DNA from: an uncultured Eubacteriales bacterium
GTDB taxonomy: Bacteria; Bacillota; Clostridia; Christensenellales; QALW01
Direction: 5' to 3'
NCBI GenBank assembly: GCA_900552055.1
Contig: URYI01000125.1
Span: 1 to 5,671 of the forward strand
DNA: 5,671 bases
How positions within the stretch are numbered: the stretch's first letter is position 1; each line of letters begins with the position of its first letter. Below are positions 1-4,780 of the stretch, piece by piece. A program made the translations under genes and the position numbers. A model generated the notes under the pieces. That model was not told the DNA's origin. It ran no database searches and saw only the letters and a program-made list of their open reading frames with translations.

Positions 1-8
1 GCGCCTGT

Positions 9-53
9 CCGGACCGCGCCTTACGGCGCCGGTCCGGCGGCCGTTCCGGCCGC
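9..53. repeat. Two adjacent GC-rich hairpins downstream of the hydrolase gene
   Basis: Arm 9-20 (CCGGACCG then CGCC) pairs with 25-37 (GGCG, one bulged C at 29, CGGTCCGG) around a TTAC loop. A second perfect stem, 37-43 with 47-53 (GCGGCCG/CGGCCGC), closes a three-base TTC loop. The two stems share G37, so they cannot both form in full. They lie about 40 bases beyond the stop codon of the minus-strand hydrolase gene. No T-run follows on either strand inside the window, so I do not call an intrinsic terminator. They could be a processing or 3'-end-protecting structure, or a copy of a dispersed palindromic repeat. The GC content is far above that of the neighbouring genes. Confidence 0.6.
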
Positions 54-93
54 AAACGCCGTCTTTTACACCCTTCTTAAACGCATAAAAGTT

Positions 94-813
94 TTACGCC
101 CATTTTTCCAGTATGTTTGCGGCATGCATGATATTTTTGGGACCGTGCGGGTGGTGGTCAAAGCCGGCTTTGCATTCGGTAATCAGGGTTCCGCCGTGTT
201 CATGATAATATTTTTCCAGTATGGCTCCATTTTCGCAGTATGGCACAGTGCTGTCTTTATCGCCGTATACCATATAAACAGGCAGCTCGTGCTTTATAAA
301 GATATCCATTTTATCTATGGGGTGGTTCCTGTAGCATATGAGTTGGGACATGCTTATCCCTTTGGCGGCATAAAATTCATCCCAGAATTGGCATGTAGAA
401 ATTCCTACTCCTCCGGGGCAGCTTAAAAGATTCAAGACAGGCGCGTCCAGATAAAGGGCGGATACATTTTCAGGGTGCCGGGCGGCCAGCTCGGCGGCGT
501 GCAGTCCTCCGCAGCTCATGCCAATAAGCAGACATTTGTTTTTTAACCCGTAGCCATAGGATATATAATTAATAAATTCGCTTTTTATATCCTGGTCCTC
601 ATCCGTGCTCCAGCGTGTTATATTGGGCACATAGCCTAGATACAGCCCTCTTTTCAGTAATTCCAGCTCTAATTCGGGAAATGCTCCAAAATATTCAGTT
701 TTAATCATCCATTTGCCCTCCGGATGCGGCTTAGGAGGTATAACCAGGATAGCCTGGCGTCCGTTAAAATCAAAATCCAGCCTTTTAAAGCCTTGCCATT
801 CAAGTTGCGTCAT
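94..813 (-). CDS. Alpha/beta-hydrolase fold protein, probable esterase or peptidase, substrate unknown
   Basis: A 239-residue protein with the marks of a serine alpha/beta hydrolase. The nucleophile elbow is GMSCGG at residues 98-103, with Ser100 as nucleophile, in the usual strand-elbow-helix setting (LLIG before it, LHAAELAARHPE after it). The acid is probably Asp187 in YGDKDSTVP (183-191). The catalytic His is one of three in GFDHHPHG (217-224), near the C-terminus as expected. A short lid region (about 130-175) with several aromatics and cysteines lies between strands, and LYLDAPVLNLLSCPGG (120-135) follows the elbow. There is no signal peptide or membrane segment, so it is cytosolic. The ATG start is supported by an AAGGAGA ribosome site (complement of 821-828), seven to eight bases upstream. 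It is transcribed alone, divergently from ktrB. The fold is clear; the substrate (acyl ester, acetylated sugar or peptide) cannot be told from sequence. Confidence 0.85.
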   Translation of the reverse strand: MTQLEWQGFKRLDFDFNGRQAILVIPPKPHPEGKWMIKTEYFGAFPELELELLKRGLYLGYVPNITRWSTDEDQDIKSEFINYISYGYGLKNKCLLIGMSCGGLHAAELAARHPENVSALYLDAPVLNLLSCPGGVGISTCQFWDEFYAAKGISMSQLICYRNHPIDKMDIFIKHELPVYMVYGDKDSTVPYCENGAILEKYYHEHGGTLITECKAGFDHHPHGPKNIMHAANILEKWA

Positions 814-1200
814 AAAAAATTCTCCTTTTTTGCCCGGCTGATGCTTGGGGCATTTCTATAAAATATGGCGTTGGTGTACAAGGGCTGACGTGTCTTTACT
901 CTGGAAATTGCCCGTTTTCTGTGTTATCCTCAGCCGGCGCAGAGACCATGCTCTGTACGCTTCTCACATCTGCCTTGAATGCGGGCAGATTTTAGAGGGT
1001 TTAAGCTGCCGCAGAGTCCAGAAAGCAATTATTTACATCCCTGCAAGGCCTGGAACTGATATGTGCCGGACACATTGAGGCCAACACATCAGGGACGCAA
1101 ATCCAGCTGTTGAAAGCCGCATTATCCCTTGCAAACAAGCATATATAGTATAAGGCCGCAAATCAGGTAACGCAAGAGATTTTTGACTTTTTTATTAAAT
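814..1200. other. Gene-free intergenic stretch rich in short inverted repeats
   Basis: Open frames here lack ribosome sites and show no recognisable protein family, so I see no gene. What the stretch does show is pairing potential. There is a hairpin at 937-944/951-960 with a two-base bulge, and a perfect 7-bp stem at 968-974/984-990. A nested set follows: ATTT 1031-1034 with AAAT 1099-1102, TCCCTG 1038-1043 with CAGGGA 1090-1095, GGCCT 1047-1051 with AGGCC 1078-1082, and ATGTG 1061-1065 with CACAT 1071-1075. TCTGGA 900-905 can also pair with TCCAGA 1017-1022, enclosing TGCCCG 909-914 with CGGGCA 982-987. The last pairing competes with the 968-990 stem. Because the pairing is symmetric, the strand is undetermined. 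I did not recognise 6S RNA, tmRNA, RNase P, SRP RNA or a named riboswitch. Confidence 0.4.
855..881 (-). promoter_or_regulatory. Weak candidate promoter for the hydrolase gene
   Basis: On the minus strand TTGTAC (complement of 876-881) and TATAGA (complement of 855-860) are spaced 15 bases apart, shorter than the usual 16-18. The implied leader is about 35 bases. Position is right for the hydrolase, but both boxes are imperfect, so this is a guess rather than a firm call. Confidence 0.25.
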
Positions 1201-1218
1201 TGAAAGTTTACTTGCGTT
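1169..1218. promoter_or_regulatory. Candidate operator: 8-bp inverted repeat overlapping the ktrB -35 box
   Basis: AACGCAAG (1169-1176) and CTTGCGTT (1211-1218) are perfect inverted copies. Their centres are 42 bp apart, close to four helical turns. The right arm covers the proposed -35 hexamer TTGCGT (1212-1217). A regulator binding both arms on one DNA face could block RNA polymerase. As an RNA the left arm would lie upstream of the transcript start, so a DNA-binding role is more likely than a leader hairpin. Which regulator, if any, cannot be told. Confidence 0.4.
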
Positions 1219-1239
1219 TTATTCAATAAGTGATATAAT
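1212..1239 (+). promoter_or_regulatory. Sigma-A-type promoter of the ktrB operon
   Basis: A perfect TATAAT -10 box at 1234-1239 carries the extended TGN motif (TG at 1231-1232). The -35 box TTGCGT at 1212-1217 is 16 bases upstream. Transcription would start near 1246, giving a leader of under 40 bases before the TTG start at 1284. That is too short to hold a c-di-AMP (ydaO) riboswitch. The spacer contains the small palindrome TTATTCAATAA (1219-1229). Confidence 0.75.
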
Positions 1240-1269
1240 AGCCCAGTAACAGAATATAATCTTTGTTTC

Positions 1270-1275
1270 GGAGGA
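1270..1275 (+). promoter_or_regulatory. Ribosome binding site that sets the ktrB start
   Basis: GGAGGA lies eight bases before the TTG at 1284-1286. A reading that begins at the upstream TTG (1263) would translate through this site and has no ribosome site of its own. The same arrangement (GGAGGAG, ATAAGT, start codon) precedes the sugar kinase at 4781, which supports the choice. Confidence 0.8.
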
Positions 1276-1283
1276 TAAGTATT

Positions 1284-2651
1284 TTGGAAAAGGAAAGACG
1301 GGCAAGACGGCTCAGTCCGCCCCAAATAATTGCTTTGGGCTTTTTGGCTGTCATCTTTATCGGGGGGATCCTGCTTTCTTTGCCTGTAAGCTCGGCAAGC
1401 GGAGAGGGACTGCCTTTTGAGGATGCTCTTTTTACGGCGACCAGTGCAGTTTGCGTTACCGGACTTGTGGTATATGATACAGGGGCGGCTTTTTCAGTTT
1501 TTGGTCAGATAGTCATAATGCTGCTTATTCAAATAGGCGGACTGGGCTTTATGACCCTTGCGGCAACTATTTTTCTGATAATGCGCAAGCGCATAACTCT
1601 GCGGGACCGGCTTATAATGCAGGAGCAGTATAATCAGTCTCAGCTTCAGGGCCTGGTTAGAATGACGCTGCATATTTTGGCGCTTACATTGGTTATAGAG
1701 CTGATAGGCGCCGTTTTTCTTTCAATAAGCTTTATTCCAATGTATGGGGTGGGCAAAGGCATATATTTTTCTATTTTCCATTCAGTTTCGGCTTTCTGCA
1801 ATGCCGGCTTTGATATCCTGGGGCTGGGTGCAAGCCTGGTTCCGGTTAATTCGGATCCTGTAATTATACTTACCATCAGCGCGCTCATAATATTGGGAGG
1901 ATTGGGCTTCGGCGTGCTCGTAGATGTCATTAAGGCGCGCAGGTTTTCACGCTTCTCACTGCATACAAAGGTAGTTCTGGTTTGTACCGGCATATTGCTC
2001 CTGGCGGGCTTTTTGCTCTTTTATGTCGCTGAGATATCCAATCCTAAGACTTTAGGCAGCATGCCTGTCGGGGATGGGATTATGAATGCCTTTTTCCATT
2101 CGGTAACATTAAGAACAGCCGGATATGATTCCATAGGCTCAGGTAACCTGCATGATTCCAGCAAAATCCTGTCGGTAATATTTATGTTTATAGGCGCTTC
2201 GCCTGCTTCTACCGGCGGCGGTATCAAAACTACCACAATGTTCTTGCTTATAATGCTGGTATATTCAATAGTTATGAACAGAGAAGAGGTTGTGGCCTAT
2301 AAACACAGGATACCACAGCAGCTTATCCTTAAAGCCATAGCCATAGTGGTCATTTCCCTGGCGGTAGTGCTTCTTTCTTCTATACTGCTTTCCATTTTCG
2401 AGCAGGATAATCCTCAGACTGAAAACTATGACTATGTAGATATGCTGTTTGAATGCACTTCAGCCTTCGGAACAGTTGGCGTATCAACGGGTATGACGGG
2501 CAGCCTTACTCTTCCCAGCAAGATATTGTTGATGATTACCATGTTTATAGGAAGAATAGGACCTCTTACGCTTACCATTGCTCTGAGCAGGCATTCGTCT
2601 CCCCAGAAAACATCAATAAAATATCCTGAGGGACGGATAATTATAGGCTGA
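1284..2651 (+). CDS. ktrB: Ktr/Trk-type potassium uptake protein, translocating membrane subunit
   Basis: A 455-residue integral membrane protein of the KtrB/TrkH/NtpJ superfamily, close in length to Bacillus KtrB (about 445). It shows the four M1-P-M2 repeats with their selectivity-filter loops: SAVCVTGL (54-61), SAFCNAGFD (169-177), SVTLRTAGYD (273-282) and SAFGTVGVSTG (393-403). The filter glycines (G60, G175, G280, G398) are all present, as expected for a K+-selective pore. The third repeat carries the intramembrane gating loop GASPASTGGG (304-313), which family knowledge links to control by the KtrA ring. The Arg in IGRIGPLTL (422-430) matches the conserved pore-facing Arg of the family. 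The C-terminus KYPEGRIIIG is typical of KtrB. The start is taken as TTG 1284 from the ribosome site; the N-terminus is then short and basic (EKERRARR). It is the first gene of the ktrB-ktrA-rdgB-phosphoesterase operon and forms the uptake complex with KtrA. Confidence 0.95.
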   Translation: MEKERRARRLSPPQIIALGFLAVIFIGGILLSLPVSSASGEGLPFEDALFTATSAVCVTGLVVYDTGAAFSVFGQIVIMLLIQIGGLGFMTLAATIFLIMRKRITLRDRLIMQEQYNQSQLQGLVRMTLHILALTLVIELIGAVFLSISFIPMYGVGKGIYFSIFHSVSAFCNAGFDILGLGASLVPVNSDPVIILTISALIILGGLGFGVLVDVIKARRFSRFSLHTKVVLVCTGILLLAGFLLFYVAEISNPKTLGSMPVGDGIMNAFFHSVTLRTAGYDSIGSGNLHDSSKILSVIFMFIGASPASTGGGIKTTTMFLLIMLVYSIVMNREEVVAYKHRIPQQLILKAIAIVVISLAVVLLSSILLSIFEQDNPQTENYDYVDMLFECTSAFGTVGVSTGMTGSLTLPSKILLMITMFIGRIGPLTLTIALSRHSSPQKTSIKYPEGRIIIG

Positions 2652-2657
2652 GCCGCT

Positions 2658-2698
2658 TTCGCAGATGCGGTCTGCCGTCAAAAAGTTTTTTCTGCGAA
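2658..2698 (+). promoter_or_regulatory. Alternative hairpins between ktrB and ktrA, next to the ktrA ribosome site
   Basis: TTCGCAGA (2658-2665) is the perfect reverse complement of TCTGCGAA (2691-2698). The right arm ends two bases before the ktrA ribosome site. The same left arm can instead pair locally, GCAGA 2661-2665 with TCTGC 2671-2675 around a five-base loop, and the two folds exclude each other. A run AAAAAG then TTTTTT (2680-2691) lies between. This could tune ktrA translation relative to ktrB, stabilise an mRNA end, or act as a partial attenuator. The pairing is seen; the role is inferred. Confidence 0.4.
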
Positions 2699-2713
2699 GA
2701 AGGAGAGTTTTAA

Positions 2714-3373
2714 ATGAAAAGCTTTGCTGTAATAGGTATGGGATGCTTTGGGCGCAGCCTGGCTACCACTCTTTGCGATATGGGGCATGAAGTGCTCTGC
2801 ATAGATTCGTCTGAGGATAAAGTAGCGGATGTGGCGGATAAGGTAACTCATGCCATTCAGGCGGACGCCACCGATTCGGCGGCGCTTAAAGAACTGGGTA
2901 TACGCAATTTTGACGCAGTTGTAATTTCCATAGGTACTAACCTTGAAAGCTGCATGCTGATAACGCTGCTCTGCAAGGAACTGGGCTGCGAAAAGGTGTT
3001 TGTTAAGGCTACAAATGAACTGCATGCCAAAATATTGTCCATGATAGGCGCAGATAAGGTTATTCTGCCTGAAAAAAGCATGGGCGTAAGAGTGGCGCAC
3101 AGCCTTGTTTCGGCGGGTATTATGGATTTTATTGAGCTTGCGCCCGATTATGGCCTGGCTGAAATCAGTCCGCCTGCCGCATGGCATGACAAGACCCTTT
3201 CGGCTTTGAATCTGCGTGCAAAATTCGGCATAACCGTTATAGGCATAAAGCATAAAAAAGATATAATAGTTTCTCCTTCGGCGGACGATGTTGTGCATGA
3301 AGGGGATACTTTAATCATAGTGGGCCGGAACGACAGCATTGCGCGGCTGGAAAATAAACATTTGGAAAAATAA
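2714..3373 (+). CDS. ktrA: Ktr potassium uptake system, cytosolic RCK regulatory subunit
   Basis: A 219-residue RCK protein, the length of Bacillus KtrA (about 222). The N-terminal RCK_N Rossmann domain (about 1-125) starts with FAVIGMGCFGRS, where GMGCFG (8-13) is the dinucleotide-binding loop. Asp31, at the end of the second strand (EVLCID), is placed to hold the ribose of ATP/ADP or NAD(H). QADATD (49-54), LGIRNFDAVV (61-70) and IGADKVILPEKSMG (111-124) are typical of KtrA. The RCK_C domain follows (about 136-216), with LRAKFGITVIGIKH (167-180) and HEGDTLIIVGR (195-205); in KtrA homologues this domain binds c-di-AMP. Octamers form a ring under the KtrB dimer and gate it according to bound nucleotide. 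It has no membrane segment. An AAGGAGAG ribosome site (2700-2707) precedes the ATG. It sits 62 bases after ktrB and 3 bases before rdgB. Confidence 0.95.
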   Translation: MKSFAVIGMGCFGRSLATTLCDMGHEVLCIDSSEDKVADVADKVTHAIQADATDSAALKELGIRNFDAVVISIGTNLESCMLITLLCKELGCEKVFVKATNELHAKILSMIGADKVILPEKSMGVRVAHSLVSAGIMDFIELAPDYGLAEISPPAAWHDKTLSALNLRAKFGITVIGIKHKKDIIVSPSADDVVHEGDTLIIVGRNDSIARLENKHLEK

Positions 3374-3376
3374 ATT

Positions 3377-3958
3377 ATGGACAAACTTATTATAGCTACT
3401 AATAACGAGCATAAGCTCAAAGAGCTTAGGGAGATACTTAAGCCGTATTTTAAAGAGATTGTCTCTCTTAGAGAGGCGGGCATCCAGCATGAAACTGTAG
3501 AAGATGCTTCCACCTTTGAAGGGAACGCGCTAAAAAAAGCGCGGGAGATAGCTGCTATTTCGGGCTGCGCGGCGCTTGCGGATGACAGCGGATTAACAGT
3601 CAGCGCGCTTAATGGGGAGCCGGGGGTTTATTCTGCCCGTTATGCGGGAGAGCCGTGCGATGATAAGAAGAATTTAGAGCTGGTGCTAAAAAAGATGGAG
3701 GGACAAATAAACAGAGCGGCGAGTTTTGTATGCGTTCTTGCGCTTGTAACCCCTCAAAAAGAGCTTATTGCCAGAGGGGAAGTAGCAGGGGAATTGACAA
3801 ACTCTCCTCAAGGCGCGGGAGGCTTCGGCTATGACCCCATATTTTATGTTCCTGAATACAAATGTACATTTGCACAGATGACGCCCGAACAAAAAAACTC
3901 CCTCAGCCATAGGGCGCTGGCCGCGAAAAATCTAGCGGCAGAGCTGGAAAAATTATGA
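3377..3958 (+). CDS. rdgB: RdgB/HAM1-family XTP/dITP diphosphatase
   Basis: A 193-residue enzyme that hydrolyses non-canonical purine triphosphates (dITP, ITP, XTP) to the monophosphate plus pyrophosphate, keeping them out of DNA and RNA. All family signatures are present: IIATNNEHKLKEL (5-17) for phosphate binding, ADDSGL (68-73) with the metal/catalytic acidic pair Asp69-Asp70, and GEPGVYSARYAG (80-91). The base-recognition segment GGFGYDPIF (148-156) is followed by SLSHRALA (175-182). The length is normal (about 190-200). The ATG lies only 3 bases after the ktrA stop and has only a weak ribosome site (TTGGA, 3362-3366), so translation is probably coupled to ktrA. Its last four bases overlap the next gene. 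The adjacency with a YfcE-type phosphoesterase matches ysnA-ysnB of Bacillus subtilis; the usual neighbour rph is absent from this window and the potassium genes take its place. Confidence 0.95.
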   Translation: MDKLIIATNNEHKLKELREILKPYFKEIVSLREAGIQHETVEDASTFEGNALKKAREIAAISGCAALADDSGLTVSALNGEPGVYSARYAGEPCDDKKNLELVLKKMEGQINRAASFVCVLALVTPQKELIARGEVAGELTNSPQGAGGFGYDPIFYVPEYKCTFAQMTPEQKNSLSHRALAAKNLAAELEKL

Positions 3959-4425
3959 GTGTACTTTATGCCGTAAGCGACACTCACGGGGATACACAGA
4001 ATTATATAAAGCTGCTGGAATTAACCAAAGACGCGGATGTGTATGCGCATTTGGGCGATTATTTGCGGGATGGGAACAAGCTTAGAGATATTACTTTGAA
4101 GCCTACATATGCAGTAAAGGGCAACGGGGATTTCAGCGGTGGGGAATTGGAAGAAATAATAAATGTGGGCGGTATGCGCGTGCTTTTGACGCATGGACAT
4201 AGATATGGCGTAAAGAGCGGGCTTATGCAGCTGATGTACCGGGCGCTGGAACTGGAATGCAGCGCGGCGGTATACGGACATACTCATATTCCGGATATAA
4301 CATTTCAAAATGGCGTATATCTTATATGTCCGGGTACCCTTTCGGGGGCAGGCACGCGTGTATGTACTTACGCGCGTATTGAAACGGTCAATAATGAGCT
4401 CAGGCCCTGCTTGTACCGTTTATAG
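3955..4425 (+). CDS. yfcE: YfcE/MJ0936-family metallophosphoesterase
   Basis: A 156-residue calcineurin-like phosphoesterase. The two-metal site is complete: Asp9 and His11 (SDTHG, 8-12), Asp35 (HLGD, 32-35), Asn57 (KGNGD, 55-59), His80 (LTHGH, 78-82), and His109 with His111 (YGHTHIP, 107-113). Characterised relatives are small phosphodiesterases active on artificial bis-phosphate substrates; the natural substrate of this subfamily is not settled. The length fits the family (150-185). The C-terminal part is somewhat divergent: the usual NPGS..PR-like segment reads CPGTLSGAGTR (125-135). The start overlaps the rdgB stop as ATGA (3955-3958), and the same GGAAAAA tract precedes both this start and that of rdgB, so translation is likely coupled. 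It is the last gene of the operon, about 45 bases before a terminator. The family call is firm; the substrate is unknown. Confidence 0.9.
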   Translation: MSVLYAVSDTHGDTQNYIKLLELTKDADVYAHLGDYLRDGNKLRDITLKPTYAVKGNGDFSGGELEEIINVGGMRVLLTHGHRYGVKSGLMQLMYRALELECSAAVYGHTHIPDITFQNGVYLICPGTLSGAGTRVCTYARIETVNNELRPCLYRL

Positions 4426-4470
4426 CGTAAGACCGCTGAATCCTCTTTAAGCAGAATAAAAAATAAATTT

Positions 4471-4530
4471 GCTTTTCACTCGGCTGTTTTTGACCCTTGC
4501 CATTTCATCAGCCAGTGAAAGGCATTTTTT
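4471..4530 (+). terminator. Likely intrinsic terminator of the ktrB operon
   Basis: GCTTTTCACT (4471-4480) pairs with AGTGAAAGGC (4514-4523), with one G-T pair. After a single bulged C at 4481, GGCTG (4482-4486) pairs with CAGCC (4509-4513). The 15-bp stem is followed by TTTTTT (4525-4530) and more T. The loop of 22 bases is larger than usual for an intrinsic terminator. An A-rich tract (4455-4468) precedes the stem, so the element may also stop minus-strand transcription. Confidence 0.65.
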
Positions 4531-4582
4531 ATTTTGGGGATTTTGCTATAGGTGGACCGGGATAAACAAGGGAGTAAAATGG

Positions 4583-4620
4583 GGCGGTTCTTGGGCAGGC
4601 TGCGCCTGCCCAAAGCCGCC
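4583..4620. repeat. GC-rich perfect hairpin in the AT-rich gap before the sugar kinase
   Basis: TTGGGCAGGC (4591-4600) and GCCTGCCCAA (4604-4613) form a perfect 10-bp stem around a TGC loop. An outer GGCGG/CCGCC stem (4583-4587/4616-4620) is separated from it by a small internal loop. No T-run follows on either strand, so it is not an obvious terminator. It could be a palindromic repeat element or a protein site. No second copy is visible here. Confidence 0.6.
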
Positions 4621-4654
4621 TAAATTCCGCGCCGCCTTGAGTTTAGATGTAGCT

Positions 4655-4704
4655 TATTTTGCTCTTGCAGGATAAAAAATACCGCTATAATTAAGAGCAA
4701 ATTA
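4655..4704. promoter_or_regulatory. Candidate operator: inverted repeat upstream of the sugar kinase promoter
   Basis: TATTTTGCTCTT (4655-4666) and AAGAGCAAATTA (4693-4704) match as inverted copies at 11 of 12 positions, with 26 bases between. The right arm covers the place of the -35 region of the promoter at 4718. A sugar-responsive repressor or activator is a natural guess, since the gene served is a sugar kinase, but no regulator gene is in view. Confidence 0.4.
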
Positions 4705-4714
4705 CTGTGCTTTA

Positions 4715-4723
4715 TGTTATAAT
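4715..4723 (+). promoter_or_regulatory. Extended -10 promoter of the sugar kinase
   Basis: A perfect TATAAT at 4718-4723 is preceded by TG at 4715-4716, the extended -10 motif. The -35 position (about 4695-4700, GAGCAA) is poor, so the promoter depends on the extended -10 or on an activator. The expected start is near 4730, giving a leader of about 50 bases. A second TATAAT (4686-4691) lies upstream, with TTGCAG (4665-4670) only 15 bases before it; it could be an alternative promoter. Confidence 0.6.
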
Positions 4724-4726
4724 ATC

Positions 4727-4753
4727 AAAATAATCAGCCGCCAGGCTTATTTT
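4727..4753 (+). other. Possible leader hairpin of the sugar kinase mRNA
   Basis: AAAATA (4727-4732) pairs with TATTTT (4748-4753), and AGCC (4736-4739) with GGCT (4744-4747), around a GCCA loop with a three-base bulge (4733-4735). It would lie at the very 5' end of the transcript and leaves the ribosome site 15 bases downstream free. It may only protect the mRNA end. Confidence 0.3.
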
Positions 4754-4767
4754 ATAGAATTATTTTT

Positions 4768-4774
4768 GGAGGAG
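4768..4774 (+). promoter_or_regulatory. Ribosome binding site that sets the sugar kinase start
   Basis: GGAGGAG ends six bases before the ATG at 4781. An in-frame TTG at 4766 overlaps this site and is therefore not the start. Confidence 0.85.
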
Positions 4775-4780
4775 ATAAGT

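Larger units (their letters stand above)
4426..4780. other. Gene-free gap between the ktrB operon and the sugar kinase
   Basis: No protein-coding gene is supported: the only sizeable open frame (from about 4469) runs straight through the terminator and the GC-rich hairpin, has no ribosome site and resembles nothing. The gap holds, in order, the operon terminator, the GC-rich hairpin, an 11-of-12 inverted repeat, a promoter and a leader hairpin, so it is accounted for as regulatory DNA. Confidence 0.6.

Noticed and set aside
845..1078. Plus-strand 77-residue open frame in the intergenic gap
   Set aside because: It begins at a TTG without a ribosome site, is rich in Cys, Arg and His in no recognisable pattern, and runs across the inverted repeats.
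1240..1283. c-di-AMP (ydaO-type) riboswitch before ktrB, as known for Bacillus ktrAB
   Set aside because: The promoter leaves a leader under 40 bases, far too short, and I saw no matching conserved segments in the upstream gap either.
1122..1325. Minus-strand 67-residue open frame over the ktrB promoter and start
   Set aside because: It is antisense to ktrB's start and promoter, with no ribosome site and no family resemblance.
2678..3298. Long 206-residue minus-strand open frame opposite ktrA
   Set aside because: It is a shadow of ktrA: the composition is Tyr/Arg/His-rich nonsense and ktrA is unmistakable on the other strand.
4382..4421. AAACGGT...ACCGTTT inverted repeat at the end of the phosphoesterase gene
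   Set aside because: It is a 7-bp stem with a 26-base loop inside coding sequence and no T-run follows; likely chance.
4469..4675. Plus-strand 68-residue open frame after the phosphoesterase gene
   Set aside because: It passes through the terminator and the GC-rich hairpin and has no ribosome site.
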